DNA of 64,000 nucleotides from WLXB01 sp040221475 (GTDB taxonomy: Bacteria; Pseudomonadota; Alphaproteobacteria; Rhodospirillales; Rhodospirillaceae). The notes beneath the pieces are model-generated. The model was not told the DNA's origin and searched no databases. It was given only the letters and a program-made list of their open reading frames with translations. Within the stretch, counting starts at the first letter, position 1. Each line of letters starts with the position of its first letter. The translations under genes and the position numbers were made by a program. Location: positions 310,001 through 374,000 of the forward strand of contig JAVKEJ010000052.1 of NCBI GenBank assembly GCA_040221475.1, written 5' to 3'. Shown in pieces: positions 45,003 to 53,255 of the stretch.

Positions 45003-45722
45003 CTAGTCGTCCAAGCGCCGCACCCAGGACTGCCCTGGTTGGTTCGGATCAGCAGTGCTGATGACCTTAACGTTATGTCGCGCTCTGTATTCAGCTTGCT
45101 GAGCTTTAAAGTCAGAGCGCTCAATCCGTTTGTCCCGATACAGAATAAACGCGCGCAGCCCGCCAACATCTTCGTCTTCATCATAAATGATGCCGAAGTT
45201 TTGCCGGAACCGGTGGTTGGGCGTCGTGAAGTTAAAATACATGCGGTAGGTGTCCACGCCGGTCTTTGCGTTGGGGCGCACGCGCACGCCATCGTCATCC
45301 CCTAAGACTTTGTAAACCACAGACGGGTCATAAGCTCCCGAGCTATGGTCCATCCGGATCTTTCCCAATGTACCATCCTCATCAACCAGTTCGCCTGTGG
45401 TGACGATGATCAGCTCAATCCCTTCGTCCTCGGCCATCAGGCCCTTGCCATATCGTGTGGTGGCGATTCCCGCCGGATAAAACCGGTGCTCACTTTCGCG
45501 AAACTGTGTCCCGTCCAACTCGATATGGACCAGACTGTTATAGGACCGCACCGTGTAGTCCATGTCCGCCGTAAAATAGGTGTTCTCGCTCGCCCACCAT
45601 CCCGACATTTTTTGCCAGAACGGGAAGTCCGATAATTTTGCGTCTTGCGCAGAGGCGCTGCTGGTGAGAACCAACAATCCAACTGCGGCGGCGTGAATAA
45701 AGTTCATTCGGAAAACTTTCAT
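45003..45722 (-). CDS. exported beta-rich protein of unknown function
   Basis: I do not recognise a family. A signal peptide covers the hydrophobic stretch MNFIHAAAVGLLVLTSSASAQ. The mature part (about 215 aa) is rich in short beta-like strands with many aromatic and acidic residues (FPFWQKMSGWWASENTYF, IRMDHSSGAYDPS, NFGIIYDEDEDVGGLRAFI), suggesting a lipocalin-like or DUF1838-like barrel. Starts at 45734, 45722 or 45707 are possible; GGA precedes 45722. It directly follows the Tat hydrolase gene, so both are co-transcribed. Confidence 0.6.
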   Translation of the reverse strand: MKVFRMNFIHAAAVGLLVLTSSASAQDAKLSDFPFWQKMSGWWASENTYFTADMDYTVRSYNSLVHIELDGTQFRESEHRFYPAGIATTRYGKGLMAEDEGIELIIVTTGELVDEDGTLGKIRMDHSSGAYDPSVVYKVLGDDDGVRVRPNAKTGVDTYRMYFNFTTPNHRFRQNFGIIYDEDEDVGGLRAFILYRDKRIERSDFKAQQAEYRARHNVKVISTADPNQPGQSWVRRLDD

Positions 45723-45726
45723 TCGG

Positions 45727-46722
45727 CTAAGCATCCAAAAATTTGATGATCGCAGCAGAGCGTTCCTCTTCTCTCGCCGTCACCGGCAGCACCAGATGCT
45801 CTGCGTTCGGCACCAGGGCTGCGGCTTCTTCTACCGAGACATGCAACGGATCAGCCCGATGCGCCATGCAGAACGTCGGCACTGTTACCAGGGGCAGGCG
45901 CTCATGAGTTTTGTGGCGGAACACCGCATTGTAGCCTTTGTAATAGTGATCAATCGCCTTCATCACTTCCATCACCCCGTTGTGCAGCGTTGCGGCGGGC
46001 CAGGGTTCTTTGCCAAGATAATGCTCGGCATCGCGTTTGTAGTGCGGGAAGTACACGCCCATGTCTTTCATAAAGTTCCAGGCCCAGATGAAGTGCTCGC
46101 CGTTCTCTTGCGGCTTCACTTTCGGGGCATAATTTTCCAGCATGTCGGCGGCCAGTTCTGGATCAAACAACGCCACGCCGTCGAACACAAGTTTGCGCAC
46201 CCGGTCCGGATGGGCGATGGCAATCTCCATGCCCACATTGGCCCCCGTATGGCTGCCATACACATCCACCTTCTCCAGACCCAGCGCATCCCAAACGCGC
46301 ACAACGCTGTCCGCGTAATAGACCAAGTCCGGCGCTTCAGGCTCCGGTGGCACAGACTCGCCGAAGCCCAACGTGTCGGCGGCGATGCAGCGCCGGGTTT
46401 GGCCCAGGATCGCCACCAAGTCGCTCAGACCTTTGGAAGACCCAGGCCCCGCATGCATCATATACAAGGGCAGGGGGCCGTCTTCGGTCTGCGCCCCGGC
46501 ATGCCGGTAGTGAACTAGCCCTTCTTTGATTCTGACAAACGCGCGCTCGACTTCCATGGCAGCATCTCCTGGTGTTTTGTTTGGTTTAGAGTTTTGAGAA
46601 GCGGCGAGTGGGCTGGCGGTGGCGGTGGCGGTGACGGCGGCGGTGGCGGTGGCGGTGGCCGAGGTCGCGGCCGCCGCTGCTGTTGTCCCCATCATGGTCC
46701 GCCGTGTCAGTCGTGTCAGCAT
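45727..46722 (-). CDS. Tat-exported alpha/beta-hydrolase-fold protein with His at the nucleophile position
   Basis: The N-terminus MLTRLTRRTMMGTTAAAAAT fits a twin-arginine signal, followed by an Ala-Thr repeat (residues 22-36) encoded by a hexanucleotide repeat. The hydrolase domain has MMHAGPGSSKGLSDLV (oxyanion), CIAADTLGFGESVPPEPE and the elbow VDVYGSHTGANVG, where G-x-S-x-G Ser is His. A C-terminal acid may be in MAHRADPLHVS, but the usual catalytic His is missing in LPVTAREEERS. It is a paralogue of the protein at 36242-37153. The unknown beta-rich protein is encoded 4 bp downstream. Confidence 0.8.
   Translation of the reverse strand: MLTRLTRRTMMGTTAAAAATSATATATAAVTATATASPLAASQNSKPNKTPGDAAMEVERAFVRIKEGLVHYRHAGAQTEDGPLPLYMMHAGPGSSKGLSDLVAILGQTRRCIAADTLGFGESVPPEPEAPDLVYYADSVVRVWDALGLEKVDVYGSHTGANVGMEIAIAHPDRVRKLVFDGVALFDPELAADMLENYAPKVKPQENGEHFIWAWNFMKDMGVYFPHYKRDAEHYLGKEPWPAATLHNGVMEVMKAIDHYYKGYNAVFRHKTHERLPLVTVPTFCMAHRADPLHVSVEEAAALVPNAEHLVLPVTAREEERSAAIIKFLDA
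46615..46660. repeat. GGCGGT hexanucleotide repeat inside the Tat signal peptide
   Basis: Near-perfect copies of GGCGGT (ACCGCC on the coding strand) run through 46615-46660 with one GAC and one GGC variant. They encode Thr-Ala pairs in the signal peptide of the minus-strand hydrolase. Copy number changes would keep the frame, altering only signal length. Confidence 0.8.
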
Positions 46723-46876
46723 GAAACCCTCTCCTCGTGATGGTGCAGAATAGACGCATCTCTGGCGCTCAGACCAGAGGCGGCTTTCGCTGCAGGCACG
46801 TCGCGTTCATCGTGTGGCGCTTTACACGTCTCGCACCATCAGCCTAGAGTTTGAGTTTAATCAGGGGAGACGAGCT

Positions 46877-47989
46877 ATGCTGCCATCAGATTTTGCGACG
46901 GACTCAGTCCTTATGCCCAGCGCCTCAAGGCGGTCTGTTTTGCGCGGGTTTGGCGCGGGTGCGCTTGCCGTTGCTGGGGCGTCGGCAGCGGGCGTGTCGG
47001 CCTCAGCGCCAGTATCTGCGGCGGCGCCAGCCTCAGATGGCGGACTGAACTATAACGACCCCAAAGACAATCTTTATGCCTTCGCGAAAATCTGGTCATC
47101 GTTTGAGAAGCCCATCATCGGCGGTTTTCACGGCTTGATGTATATCCGCAGCGGCACCAATCGTATGATCCCTGTGTTCGGCTATGAAGGCACGGGCGTT
47201 CTGCAAGCGCGCTGGGAGCCGGATGGCACCTTGACTCGTGTCTCCCGCGAGACCGGTTTTTTCACCGACTTACGGACGGGCGATATTCTGGAAACCTGGG
47301 ACAATCCGATCACCGGCGAAACCGTCCCGGTGTATCATTTTTATAATCCGTTGCTGGTGCGCAAGATGGATAACGAAATGTCCACCTTCAACTTTGGCAA
47401 GGCGACCGATGCGCCGACCAAAATGAATGAAGGCACAGTGTTCCCCGACGAGACCGGGAAGATTCCGTTCATTCTGCCGTTCCAGCAATACGGCGATGAT
47501 TTGATGCTGAACTGGGATTACACCCATGAATACACCAACCCCGTTACACCCGAAGGTTGGCCCAAAGCATCAACGGGCGCGCGCATCTCGCCATCTGAAC
47601 ACTTCACTTTTCATATGTCGAAGACCGAACTTGAAGACCGCAGTTTGCCGACCGCGCGTTTTGTTGCCGGGTTCTCGCGCATCTCTCAGGCTTGGCCGTG
47701 GATGATGATGGGCGGCAGTGGCATGGAAGATCTCCAGATGTTTGGCCGTATGCACAGTCACAAGGGGTTGCCCGGCACCGCCGAAGTGCGCCCGAAAGTG
47801 CTCGCGTATATCGAGAAACACGCACCGGACTATCTAACGCTGCCTGATGTTTGGGAGATGAAAAGTTTCCGGGTCGATACCTGGTCTTGTTACGCGGCGG
47901 ACGTGCCCCCTGAAAATCCAGATTACGCCTGGGCGGAAAAACGCCCGGACAATGTGGCTGGTCCACCCACCGGGTCTGGGGCTCTCTAA
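46877..47989 (+). CDS. Tat-exported DUF1838 protein (larger)
   Basis: A Tat signal (SASRRSVLRGFGAGALAVAGASAAG) precedes a DUF1838-type domain. Typical features are DNLYAFAKIWSSFEKP at the start, LTRVSRETGFFTDLRTGDILETWDNPITGETVPV in the middle and a late TWSCYAADVPPENPDY. The W-x-NP-x-TGE motif is characteristic; the biochemical role is unknown. A ribosome site GGGGAGACG lies before the ATG at 46877; the frame extends 21 codons further upstream. 370 aa. A shorter paralogue is at 53256-54077. Confidence 0.72.
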   Translation: MLPSDFATDSVLMPSASRRSVLRGFGAGALAVAGASAAGVSASAPVSAAAPASDGGLNYNDPKDNLYAFAKIWSSFEKPIIGGFHGLMYIRSGTNRMIPVFGYEGTGVLQARWEPDGTLTRVSRETGFFTDLRTGDILETWDNPITGETVPVYHFYNPLLVRKMDNEMSTFNFGKATDAPTKMNEGTVFPDETGKIPFILPFQQYGDDLMLNWDYTHEYTNPVTPEGWPKASTGARISPSEHFTFHMSKTELEDRSLPTARFVAGFSRISQAWPWMMMGGSGMEDLQMFGRMHSHKGLPGTAEVRPKVLAYIEKHAPDYLTLPDVWEMKSFRVDTWSCYAADVPPENPDYAWAEKRPDNVAGPPTGSGAL

Positions 47990-47999
47990 ATTATATTTC

Positions 48000-48030
48000 A
48001 AAAAAAAAGGGGTGGTCCGAAGACCACCCC
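48000..48030 (-). terminator. strong terminator of the tandem-repeat periplasmic protein gene
   Basis: On the minus strand GGGGTGGTC, a TTCG loop and GACCACCCC form a perfect 9-bp stem followed by nine or more T. It lies 38 bp after the stop of the minus-strand gene. The stem may also stop the opposing DUF1838 transcript. Confidence 0.88.
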
Positions 48031-48067
48031 TCTCACACGATGGAAGTATTGGGTGAGGCGTTTGCGC

Positions 48068-48778
48068 TTAGCGAACCGGATGCATCCGGCCATTGTCGCG
48101 GTCAATGCTGCGGCGCACGACCAGGGAATCATCGACGGTCAGGATTTCAACAATAATGGTTTCGTCGTCGATGGCTTCCACAGACCCAACTTTTAAGCGG
48201 TCGTTGCCAGACAGGATCAAGCGGGACTCGGCCAGGATGCGGGCTTGGTCTACGGTCAGGCCCAAGTCTCCATTTCTCGGTCCCATGGCCAACGCCAGGG
48301 AAGAGAAGTCACCGCCACGTTTGCCAACGGCAAACTGACCGTGTGGTCCTTTATGGCCGCGTCCAGGGCCACGTAACTCGCTGCGGCGGCCTTCACGGTT
48401 AAAGCGGCGGTCCATATCAGCGGGGCGTCCGGTCCGGGTGGAAATTTCAACCGTCTGCACCAAGGAGTCATCCTTGGTGACGATATCGACCAACACGGTG
48501 TCGTTGGCGCTTTCGGTGACACCACCAACTTTAAGATTGGTGTCGCCCATGCTGGCGATGCGGCCTTCTACAATATCGCGCACTTGGTCGACGGACAGAT
48601 CCTTATCCATATGCTCCATGCGCTCCATACGCTCTTCAAAGCGCGCCCGATGGTCAGCACGGGGGTCAGAGTTGTCTTCAGCCGCAAAAGTCGGGCTGAG
48701 GGCGGCCCAGCAGGCCAGCAACACAAAAGCGGTCAATGACGTTTTGATAGCGTTTTCGATGATAAAGGTCTTATTCAT
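48068..48778 (-). CDS. exported protein with two PepSY-like repeats
   Basis: A signal peptide (about 1-33, ending SPTFAAED) is followed by a basic/acidic linker (DHRARFEERMERMEHMDKD). Two similar segments of about 55 residues come next: LSVDQVRDIVEGRIASMGD...VDIVTKDDSLVQTVEISTRTGR and LTVDQARILAESRLILSGND...VEILTVDDSLVVRRSIDRDNGR. They look like PepSY-type or related calcium/peptidase-inhibitor folds. A Gly/Arg-rich bridge lies between (RGPGRGHKGPHGQFAVGKRGG). It is divergent from the two-component genes and is a natural candidate target or partner of that system. The family name is only tentative. Confidence 0.65.
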   Translation of the reverse strand: MNKTFIIENAIKTSLTAFVLLACWAALSPTFAAEDNSDPRADHRARFEERMERMEHMDKDLSVDQVRDIVEGRIASMGDTNLKVGGVTESANDTVLVDIVTKDDSLVQTVEISTRTGRPADMDRRFNREGRRSELRGPGRGHKGPHGQFAVGKRGGDFSSLALAMGPRNGDLGLTVDQARILAESRLILSGNDRLKVGSVEAIDDETIIVEILTVDDSLVVRRSIDRDNGRMHPVR

Positions 48779-48945
48779 AATGTACGTCCTTCGTTCTTAG
48801 TCCCTGGGGGAGTCAGGGGAGGGGTGGTGAGCGGTGGCCCATGGTGGTGATGGGGGATCAGGCCACCTTCCGGACCCGGCTTAAGGGAATGGGGATTTTC
48901 CTTAGGGGAGGATTTCGCCGGGCCCGGTGGGGGATGTAGCTGCCG

Positions 48946-49041
48946 TTAAAGGGGACAAGCGGCAGCTACGGTCGAGGCAACGGTCGCCCAGGTGGTGAGA
49001 AGAACCAGGCTGGTGACTGCGGTGTTCAAAATGGTGTCCAT
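48946..49041 (-). CDS. 31-aa exported peptide or signal-peptide relic
   Basis: A small frame, MDTILNTAVTSLVLLTTWAT..., is preceded by a good AAGGAAG ribosome site 7 bp before ATG and stops at 48946-48948. Its hydrophobic text (VTSLVLLTTWATVASTVAAACPL) resembles the signal peptide of the following gene (LTAFVLLACWAALSPTFAAED), including VLL and WA at the same spacing. It may be a leader peptide, a tiny membrane protein or the stump of a duplicated gene. The rest of the 48779-49278 gap shows no other credible gene. Confidence 0.4.
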   Translation of the reverse strand: MDTILNTAVTSLVLLTTWATVASTVAAACPL

Positions 49042-49278
49042 CGTTTTCTTCCTTTTTGATATGTCCGGGTCGCTCTGTCTGTTTGGCGGGGCCGGGTGTT
49101 TGAAACTCTGTAATTTCGTGCTCTGTAATTTTGATGGACCCACTATGCCTGCCATCTGTAACGCAGCGATGTCGCAAACCATGGAAAAGTGTAACTGGCG
49201 GTAACAGATGACCGGTTCGTTACCGTTTGTTGCGGGAATAGTGGTGTTTTTTAGTCATTCGCCTGTAATATCTTGGCC

Positions 49279-50016
49279 ATGAACACAGTCACTGAAAATA
49301 CCAAGCCTCATATTCTGATTGTCGATGACGACGCAGAAATTAGAGATCTCTTGTCCCGCTTTCTGGTCAAACACGAGTTTCGGGTCACCACCGCCCGCGA
49401 TGGCCGGGAAATGAAGAAGGCCCTGACCGACTGGCAGGTCGATCTGATTGTCTTGGATTTGATGATGCCGGGAGAAGATGGTCTGAGTCTGTGCCGCAAA
49501 GTCCGCGCCGAGTCCAACATGCCGGTGATCATGCTCACCGCCATGGGAGAGGATGTGGACCGGATCATCGGACTTGAAGTCGGCGCGGACGATTATATGG
49601 CCAAGCCGTTTAACCCCCGCGAACTGGCCGCCCGCATTAAAGCGGTGTTGCGCCGGGCCGAGCAGGGGCGTGCGGCGCCCCGCACCGATGACGAAGCTTC
49701 AGGGCGTTACGCCTTCGCTGGCTTCTCCTTAGATCCGGCCACACGCTCCTTGTATAATGGTGAAGACGAGATCGATATCACCGCTGGCGAGTACGACCTG
49801 TTGCTAGCTTTTGTCGAACACCCGCAACGCATTCTCAACCGCGATCAATTGCTGGATATGGCCAAGGGCCGTTCGGCGATTCCCTTTGACCGCTCTATTG
49901 ATGTGCAGGTTGGCCGTCTGCGCAAGAAAATCGAACCCGACTATCGCGAGCCCACGCTGATCAAAACCGTGCGCGGAGGTGGCTACATGCTCACCGCCGA
50001 GGTTGAACGGGTTTAA
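49279..50016 (+). CDS. OmpR/PhoB-family response regulator
   Basis: A receiver domain (HILIVDDDAEIRDLLSRFL; phosphoacceptor Asp60 in VLDLMMPGEDG; Lys in YMAKPFNPRELA) is joined to a C-terminal winged-helix DNA-binding domain ending in LIKTVRGGGYML. It is a transcription activator or repressor paired with the next gene. The ATG at 49279 is used; a TTG two codons earlier also starts the frame. 245 aa. The cognate kinase starts 7 bp after its stop. Confidence 0.93.
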   Translation: MNTVTENTKPHILIVDDDAEIRDLLSRFLVKHEFRVTTARDGREMKKALTDWQVDLIVLDLMMPGEDGLSLCRKVRAESNMPVIMLTAMGEDVDRIIGLEVGADDYMAKPFNPRELAARIKAVLRRAEQGRAAPRTDDEASGRYAFAGFSLDPATRSLYNGEDEIDITAGEYDLLLAFVEHPQRILNRDQLLDMAKGRSAIPFDRSIDVQVGRLRKKIEPDYREPTLIKTVRGGGYMLTAEVERV

Positions 50017-50023
50017 CCGGATC

Positions 50024-51523
50024 ATGAAACGCATTCTTCCTGACAGCCTCGGGGGGTGGGTCTTCTCTGTTGTGGCCGCCGCCGTGATCCTGATCTATGG
50101 CACATCGTTGTTGGCCTATTTTATTTTCAGCGATGACCGCGCCGCCGCCGTGGCCTCCAGTCAGGCGGCCGATCAGTTGATCGTGTTTAAGCGGGTGATT
50201 GAACAAACCGACCCGCGCGAGCAACGCGCTTTGATCCGGCGCCTCAACTCTCCGGGGTTACGTATGATCATCACCAACCGCCCCATCGTAAGCGAATCTG
50301 ATGACTCGTTTGCGTCCCGGATTGTGTTCCGCAAGCTGCAACGTGAATTCCCCGAAGGCACAGAAATCTATACCGACAGCCGTATCGTCGAAACTTTCGG
50401 TGATGAACGCTTTCCAACAGAGGAAGAAGTGCGGCGCAATATGCGCCGTCATCGCGACGAAATGGACCACCCTCCGCCACCGCAGGAGAGAGAACTCAGC
50501 CCCCGGCCCGGGCCTGAGGGGCGCTTTAATCCAGACCGCCGCGGTTTTGAATTGGACCAAACGTTTAGAGACATCCGCGGTTTTCAGCCCTTTGTCCGCG
50601 CGTCGATTCGCTTTGGCGAAAATGCCTGGTTAAACGCCCGTGTTGACCTCGATCTTACAGAAGACAGTGCGCGCAGCCTGCCATGGCTCTGGACCACGAT
50701 GATAACGCTTCTGATTGCCAGTCTTGCGGTGTGGGCCGTACGCCGGGCCACCCAGCCCGTGCTGCTGTTTGCGGCTGCCGCCGAGCGCCTCGGCATGAGT
50801 CTCAATGCTGACCCCTTAGCTGAGACCGGGACCGGCGAAGTGCGCCGCGCTGCGCGCGCGTTCAACACCATGCAAAGTCGGTTGCAACGCTTTGTCCAAG
50901 ACCGTACCCAAATGCTAGCCGCGATTTCACATGACCTGCGCACCCCCATTACGCGCATGCGCCTGCGCGCTGAGTTCATTGATGATGACGCGCAGCGCGA
51001 CAAAATGCTGTCTGACCTCGATGACATGGAAGCGATGATCAAATCCACCTTGGCGTTTGCGCGCGATGATGCCGCCAATGAGTCTGCGGACATCACTGAT
51101 GTGGCGGCCTTGATCGCCCGGATTGTCAGCGACGAAGCAGAATCGGGCGCGCAGGCCACCTATGATGGCCCGCCAAGCTTAAACCTTTTTGTCCGTCCCT
51201 TAGGATTGAAACGGGCACTGACCAATCTCATTGAGAATGCAATCAAGTACGGCGGCCAGGCCAAGGTTAAACTCGCCCGCCTAGGTAACATCGTTGAAAT
51301 TCTGATTGAGGATTCAGGCCCCGGCATTCCCGACGATCAGAAAGAACAAGTGTTCACGCCGTTCTATCGTTTGGAAACGTCTCGTTCACGCGATACCGGC
51401 GGCACCGGGCTGGGGATGACCATCGCCCGCAACGCCATTCGGTCCATGGGCGGCGATATCGAGCTCATCAATCGCGCTGAGGGCGGTTTGCGCACGCGGG
51501 TCACGCTGCCGGTGCAGAGTTAA
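50024..51523 (+). CDS. EnvZ-type sensor histidine kinase
   Basis: Two membrane helices (about residues 12-34 and 221-239) bracket a 185-residue periplasmic sensor rich in Arg, Asp, Glu, Pro and His. HAMP follows, then HisKA with phospho-acceptor His303 (AAISHDLRTPITRMRLRAEF). The ATPase domain has NLIENAIKYG (N box), EDSGPGIPDDQ (G1) and GGTGLGMTIARN (G2). The sensor segment RRNMRRHRDEMDHPPPPQERE suggests metal, cation or protein-ligand sensing. ATG at 50024 is chosen. It pairs with the preceding response regulator. Confidence 0.92.
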   Translation: MKRILPDSLGGWVFSVVAAAVILIYGTSLLAYFIFSDDRAAAVASSQAADQLIVFKRVIEQTDPREQRALIRRLNSPGLRMIITNRPIVSESDDSFASRIVFRKLQREFPEGTEIYTDSRIVETFGDERFPTEEEVRRNMRRHRDEMDHPPPPQERELSPRPGPEGRFNPDRRGFELDQTFRDIRGFQPFVRASIRFGENAWLNARVDLDLTEDSARSLPWLWTTMITLLIASLAVWAVRRATQPVLLFAAAAERLGMSLNADPLAETGTGEVRRAARAFNTMQSRLQRFVQDRTQMLAAISHDLRTPITRMRLRAEFIDDDAQRDKMLSDLDDMEAMIKSTLAFARDDAANESADITDVAALIARIVSDEAESGAQATYDGPPSLNLFVRPLGLKRALTNLIENAIKYGGQAKVKLARLGNIVEILIEDSGPGIPDDQKEQVFTPFYRLETSRSRDTGGTGLGMTIARNAIRSMGGDIELINRAEGGLRTRVTLPVQS

Positions 51524-51597
51524 GAACCTGAATAGACTGGCGTGTGGCAGTGGCAAGGGTTTAACGTCTAGATATCAGAATTTCGGGGGCGGGCGGC

Positions 51598-53100
51598 ATG
51601 AGTAAAAAATCTAGAACGTTCGACAACGATCCCGATGGTACGCGTTTACCTATCAAGGTCGATACCACGTCCAACGGTGAGTTCATGCCACGTGCGCTGT
51701 CCGCAGCCAATATCGAAGCCAATGCGCGGGCGTTGCGGGCGGCGGATGAAAACGCGCGGCATGTCGGTAAAGGGCGGCGCGAGTTTTTGATCTCAACGGC
51801 TGGCGCGGCGGCCACATTGCTCGCTTTTAACGAGGTCAACGCGGCCACGGGCAAGCGCGGCAGTTCCTACGAGTTGCCGTGGGAGGCCGGCAAGGATGAA
51901 GCGGCTGCCGCCGAGGCTTTAGATGGCGATGAATTCATCTTCGATATTCAGGGCCATCACGTGGGTAATATTGAAAGCTGGGCGGAAGGCACGCCGCTTT
52001 ATCCGGCGCGCAACAATTTCAAATTTTTCGCGCCCCAATCCGGGTGTGACTACGGCGGCGATGATCCTGACCTCGGTCACATCGAATGTCTGACGGGTGA
52101 ATCGTATGTCAAAGAAGTGTTCATGGACAGCGACACGGACATCGCCGTGTTGTCCTTTGGGCCTGCGCCCAACAACGAGATGATGCCGCAGTATTCGGAA
52201 GGCGCGGAGACCATGCGCATTGTCGAGGCGCTTGGCACAACCCAGCGCCTGATGGTCCATGGCCGCTGTATGCCGACCTACGCCGAAGACCTCATCGCCA
52301 TGGATGAGACGGCGGCCAACTGGGACGTCGCCGCCTGGAAGACCTATACCCAGCATGGTCCCAACGACACGGGTTACTTTCTGGATGATGACTTGGGCCA
52401 AACCTTTATCGACAGAGTGCGCAAAACCGGCGTCAACCGTATTGCCGTGCACAAAGGGTTGCCGTTTCTCCAATACACAGAGAATCTAAAATACGCCAGT
52501 TCGCGCGACGTCGGCCCCGCCGCCACGCAAAACCCTGACATCACGTTTATGATTTATCATGCCGGGTACGACATGCGCGTGCCCGAGGGGCCTTACCAGC
52601 GTGGCTCCGGGGCAGGTGTGGATGATCTCATCTCCTCCCTCATGGACAGCGGGATCACCGCCAGCGCGCCTAAAAATGTTTATGCCGAGATCGGCAGCAC
52701 GTGGCGTTACCTGATGCGCGATCCCGATCAGGCGGCGCATGTCATCGGTAAGTTGTTGAAGTATGTTGGCGAAGATCGCGTGTTGTGGGGCACGGACTCC
52801 ATCTGGTACGGCTCACCACAGGATCAGATTATGGCCTTCCGGGCCTTTCAGATTTCTGACGAGTTTCAGGAAAAATACGGTTATCCCAAAATCACGCCGG
52901 AGATTCGCGCCAAGGTGTTCGGCCTTAACGGCGCGGCGGCCTATGACCTTTCACCGGACGAAGTGCGCAAACACACCAAAGTCGATCCGGTCGAAAAAGC
53001 CAAGCAAGACTACGCCGAGCGGCACGACCCCAGCTATCTTACCTTCGGCCCCAAAAACCGCCGGGAATTTTTACGCTTTTTGTCGCAGCAGGACCGCTAG
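51598..53100 (+). CDS. Tat-exported amidohydrolase-family enzyme
   Basis: After a long hydrophilic N-region comes a Tat signal (KGRREFLISTAGAAATLLAF, residues 59-78), then an ACMSD/amidohydrolase-2-like TIM barrel. Possible metal ligands are His120/His121 (FDIQGHHVGN), His in AVHKGLPFL, His in MIYHAGYDM and Asp in LWGTDSIWYG. The reaction may be decarboxylation or hydrolysis of a carboxylated or lactone substrate. The C-terminus repeats the text RREFLRFLS. The ribosome site GGGGCGGGCGGC is strong. An alternative start at 51685 would shorten the N-region. The DUF1838 gene follows. Confidence 0.82.
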   Translation: MSKKSRTFDNDPDGTRLPIKVDTTSNGEFMPRALSAANIEANARALRAADENARHVGKGRREFLISTAGAAATLLAFNEVNAATGKRGSSYELPWEAGKDEAAAAEALDGDEFIFDIQGHHVGNIESWAEGTPLYPARNNFKFFAPQSGCDYGGDDPDLGHIECLTGESYVKEVFMDSDTDIAVLSFGPAPNNEMMPQYSEGAETMRIVEALGTTQRLMVHGRCMPTYAEDLIAMDETAANWDVAAWKTYTQHGPNDTGYFLDDDLGQTFIDRVRKTGVNRIAVHKGLPFLQYTENLKYASSRDVGPAATQNPDITFMIYHAGYDMRVPEGPYQRGSGAGVDDLISSLMDSGITASAPKNVYAEIGSTWRYLMRDPDQAAHVIGKLLKYVGEDRVLWGTDSIWYGSPQDQIMAFRAFQISDEFQEKYGYPKITPEIRAKVFGLNGAAAYDLSPDEVRKHTKVDPVEKAKQDYAERHDPSYLTFGPKNRREFLRFLSQQDR

Positions 53101-53255
53101 GCCGACAGGCGTCTCGCATCGCTCTCACTAGCTGGACGCACCGTCAGGTCTATGCGCCATGCTCCATGTCCCTTCGCTAGTGTCGTTCAGGTATTCAAAC
53201 GACAGCGCCCTTAAATGGGCTTTGCTATCGCGCGGTCCAACACAAGGGGAGCTTG

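Noticed and set aside
48902..49177. Longer minus-strand frames over the small peptide region
   Set aside because: Their text is low in family-like features; only the internal 31-codon frame has a ribosome site and a signal-like sequence.
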